7,681 nucleotides of DNA. It comes from Clostridia bacterium. Lineage in GTDB: Bacteria; Bacillota; Clostridia; Oscillospirales; CAG-272. Shown here piece by piece: positions 6,268 to 7,681 of the stretch (position 1 is its first letter; every line of letters begins with the position of its first letter). The stretch spans positions 1 through 7,681 of the forward strand of contig JAGBTR010000136.1 of NCBI GenBank assembly GCA_017631215.1, read 5' to 3'. The translations under genes were made by a program, and so were the position numbers. The notes below the pieces were generated by a model that worked only from the letters and a program-made list of their open reading frames with translations, was not told the DNA's origin and made no database searches.

Positions 6268-7044
6268 TTAGCTGCGCTCAAACTGATGATCCAGCTTGGC
6301 GTGCGACAGCTCCATCGCCACGGGGCGACCGTGCGGGCACGCCGTGATGTTGGGCAGTGCCATCAGCTGATCGACCAGCCATTTGGTGTGCCCCTCGGCA
6401 TAGACGCGCCCCGCCTTGATGGCGGCCTTGCACGCGCCCTGATAAAGCGCCTTTTCAAATAGGATGTCACGCGTCAGCGCCGCCGAGCCCGTGCCCGTCT
6501 TGATGCGCTCTGCGATCGCACACAGCATATCGCCGACCGCGCCGACCTCGATCCCCGTCGGCAATGCACTGACACTGACCGTGTTGCGAGCCGTCGTGAA
6601 AGAAAAGCCGATCGCCTCAAGCTCAGGGCGATACTCTGCGACAAGCGACACCTCGTCGCTCATCATCATCACGTCGATCGGGATCATAAGCAGCTGGGCA
6701 GACGGATCGGTCGAGGAAAGTCTCGCCTTGAGCTGCTCAAACAGAATGCGCTCGTGCGCGGCGTGCTTGTCAATAATAAGTAGCTTATCCTCCACCTCGA
6801 CCAGCAAATAGGCATTGAACACCTCGCCCACAAGGCGATAGGTGGGAACGTGGGGCTCGTCTTGCGTGGATACTTGCGGGACCGACCTCTGCTCTGTCGC
6901 CTCCTTGGGCGCAGGCGGGGCGTCCGCATCGCTCGGCATCGGCACGTCGGGCGGTGTCGATGATTCTTGTGAGTCAAGCACCGACGGCACCCGAGGCGCG
7001 TCGATCGGCTCCGCTTGGCGGCTGGACGGCGTCTCGGACGGCAC
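6268..7044 (-). CDS. mutL: MutL C-terminal part (dimerisation/endonuclease domain), downstream of an in-frame amber codon
   Basis: These 258 codons continue mutL in the same frame after a TAG at 7053-7051. Residues 1-66 are Pro/Ser/Asp-rich linker. The C-terminal domain follows with the nuclease motif D92-K-H-A-A-H-E98-R-I-L-F-E103 (genomic 6771-6736), matching DQHA(x2)E(x4)E with Lys for Gln. The GACKAAIKAG segment and CPHGRP (residues 236-241, genomic 6339-6322) are also present. These mark the endonuclease class of MutL, which nicks DNA for mismatch repair in species without MutH. The given start is a GTG two codons after the amber; no good ribosome site precedes it, nor the next ATG at 6939. 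A separate protein would therefore need termination-reinitiation. Alternatives are a decayed gene, read-through or a sequencing error. The conserved motifs show no sign of long decay. Confidence 0.8.
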   Translation of the reverse strand: MPSETPSSRQAEPIDAPRVPSVLDSQESSTPPDVPMPSDADAPPAPKEATEQRSVPQVSTQDEPHVPTYRLVGEVFNAYLLVEVEDKLLIIDKHAAHERILFEQLKARLSSTDPSAQLLMIPIDVMMMSDEVSLVAEYRPELEAIGFSFTTARNTVSVSALPTGIEVGAVGDMLCAIAERIKTGTGSAALTRDILFEKALYQGACKAAIKAGRVYAEGHTKWLVDQLMALPNITACPHGRPVAMELSHAKLDHQFERS

Positions 7045-7050
7045 GCCCGT

Positions 7051-7053
7051 CTA
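7051..7053 (-). other. In-frame amber (TAG) codon interrupting mutL
   Basis: The + strand reads CTA at 7051-7053, which is TAG on the - strand, in context CAA-GAG-TAG-ACG-GGC. The codons on both sides belong to one reading frame, and no frameshift is needed. One base change from CAG, GAG, AAG, TGG, TTG, TCG or a Tyr codon would create it. The seven other stop codons visible in the window are TAA or TGA. Confidence 0.95.
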
Positions 7054-7681
7054 CTCTTGGCAAGGCGTCTTGGTCGCGGGGGCGTTCTTGTTTTTGCTCT
7101 CCGCCTCATCCAAATAGGTGCGAAGGTAATCCTCCGCCGTCATACGAACAAAGGTATCGCCCTTGCCCTTGTCCGCCGTCTTGGCGGCCTCCTTGATCGG
7201 TGCAGGCGCATCCACCTTGGGTGTTGTCGGCACGTCCACCGTCAGCTGACGGCGCGCGAGCGACTCCTGCCTCGTCGGTCCGTCGTTGACGGGAACAAAC
7301 GCATCCGACACGCGGCGCGTCGTCTGGGCGGGCGTGCGTTCGGGACGCTCGACAGCGGTGGAGGACAGCTTCATTTCAGGACGCGTCACGTCCTGTTCAA
7401 GTGCTTGCCTGACGGCATAGTAGATGGCCTCAAACACCATCTTTTCGTTGCTGAATTTGACCTCCAGCTTGGCGGGGTGAACGTTGACGTCGACCCGCGC
7501 GGGGTTGAGCGTCAGCGTCATCACGCAGGTGGGGTATTTATCGGGCGGCAGATAGGAGCAAAACGCCTGCTCCAGCGCCGCCATCGCCGTCTTGCTCTTG
7601 ATCCAACGGCCGTTGATGAAAAAGTTCTGATAATTTCGCGTGCCCTTGACGTTGTCCGAGCGACCGATAAAGCCGCCCACC
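7051..7681 (-). CDS. mutL: DNA mismatch repair protein MutL, middle part (N-terminus beyond window; ends at amber codon)
   Basis: The window shows 209 codons before the TAG. The first roughly 95 residues are the end of the MutL transducer (ribosomal S5-fold) domain: GGFIGRSDN, then NFFINGRWI, and the hallmark DVNVHPAKLEVKF (genomic 7491-7453). The GHKL ATPase domain should lie just past the right edge. After about residue 95 the sequence becomes linker, rich in Pro, Thr, Ala and Lys, until the stop. MutL couples MutS mismatch recognition to strand incision; the product ending here would keep the ATPase part but lose the dimerisation and nuclease domain, and would be expected to fail in repair unless the downstream part is supplied separately. 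The open frame reaches the edge, so it starts outside; the first codon seen is GTG (Val), not a proven start. It heads the leftward operon in this window. Confidence 0.9.
   Translation of the reverse strand, partial: VGGFIGRSDNVKGTRNYQNFFINGRWIKSKTAMAALEQAFCSYLPPDKYPTCVMTLTLNPARVDVNVHPAKLEVKFSNEKMVFEAIYYAVRQALEQDVTRPEMKLSSTAVERPERTPAQTTRRVSDAFVPVNDGPTRQESLARRQLTVDVPTTPKVDAPAPIKEAAKTADKGKGDTFVRMTAEDYLRTYLDEAESKNKNAPATKTPCQE

Noticed and set aside
6684..7109. Other-frame open stretch across the mutL amber codon, suggesting a frameshift
   Set aside because: The two mutL halves are in the same frame, so no frameshift is needed. The alternative frame gives an Arg-rich product with no MutL motifs.

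Overview
The window looks like chromosomal DNA from a Gram-positive, clostridia-like bacterium. The lineage is an inference from four things: a Firmicutes-type L10 leader RNA ending in an attenuator, strong GGAGG ribosome sites, an endonuclease-type MutL, and a fairly GC-rich coding style with AT-rich control regions. I cannot name a genus.

Left part, + strand (1-1525). The window opens inside the 3' end of a gene that resembles the C-terminus of a WYL-domain regulator. A 257-base gap follows. It holds a consensus promoter (TTGACA, 17 bases, TATAAT), the ribosomal protein L10 leader RNA and an intrinsic terminator that acts as an attenuator. Then come rplJ (L10) and rplL (L7/L12), which form the ribosomal stalk. 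The L10-L12 complex is known to bind this leader class and shut down its own operon. The usual neighbours rplK-rplA and rpoB-rpoC are not here; the stalk operon stands alone and ends at a strong bidirectional terminator.

Right part, - strand (7681-1565). Five tightly spaced genes read leftward and converge on the same terminator: mutL (mismatch repair), tgt (queuosine tRNA modification), a HAD-family phosphatase, tldD and tldE (two-subunit metalloprotease). Gaps are 29, 2, 19 and 12 bases, so they very probably form one operon whose promoter lies at or beyond the right edge.

The most notable observation is an in-frame amber (TAG) codon in the proline-rich linker of mutL. It separates an intact transducer domain from an intact C-terminal endonuclease domain in the same frame. 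It could be a recent inactivating mutation, a sequencing error, a split gene or a read-through codon; the sequence alone does not decide. Second is the rplJ leader, where the 5' strand of the aptamer's closing stem has another, longer complement downstream of the attenuator, close to the rplJ ribosome site. I found no CRISPR, insertion sequence, tRNA, rRNA, phage genes or clear new system.
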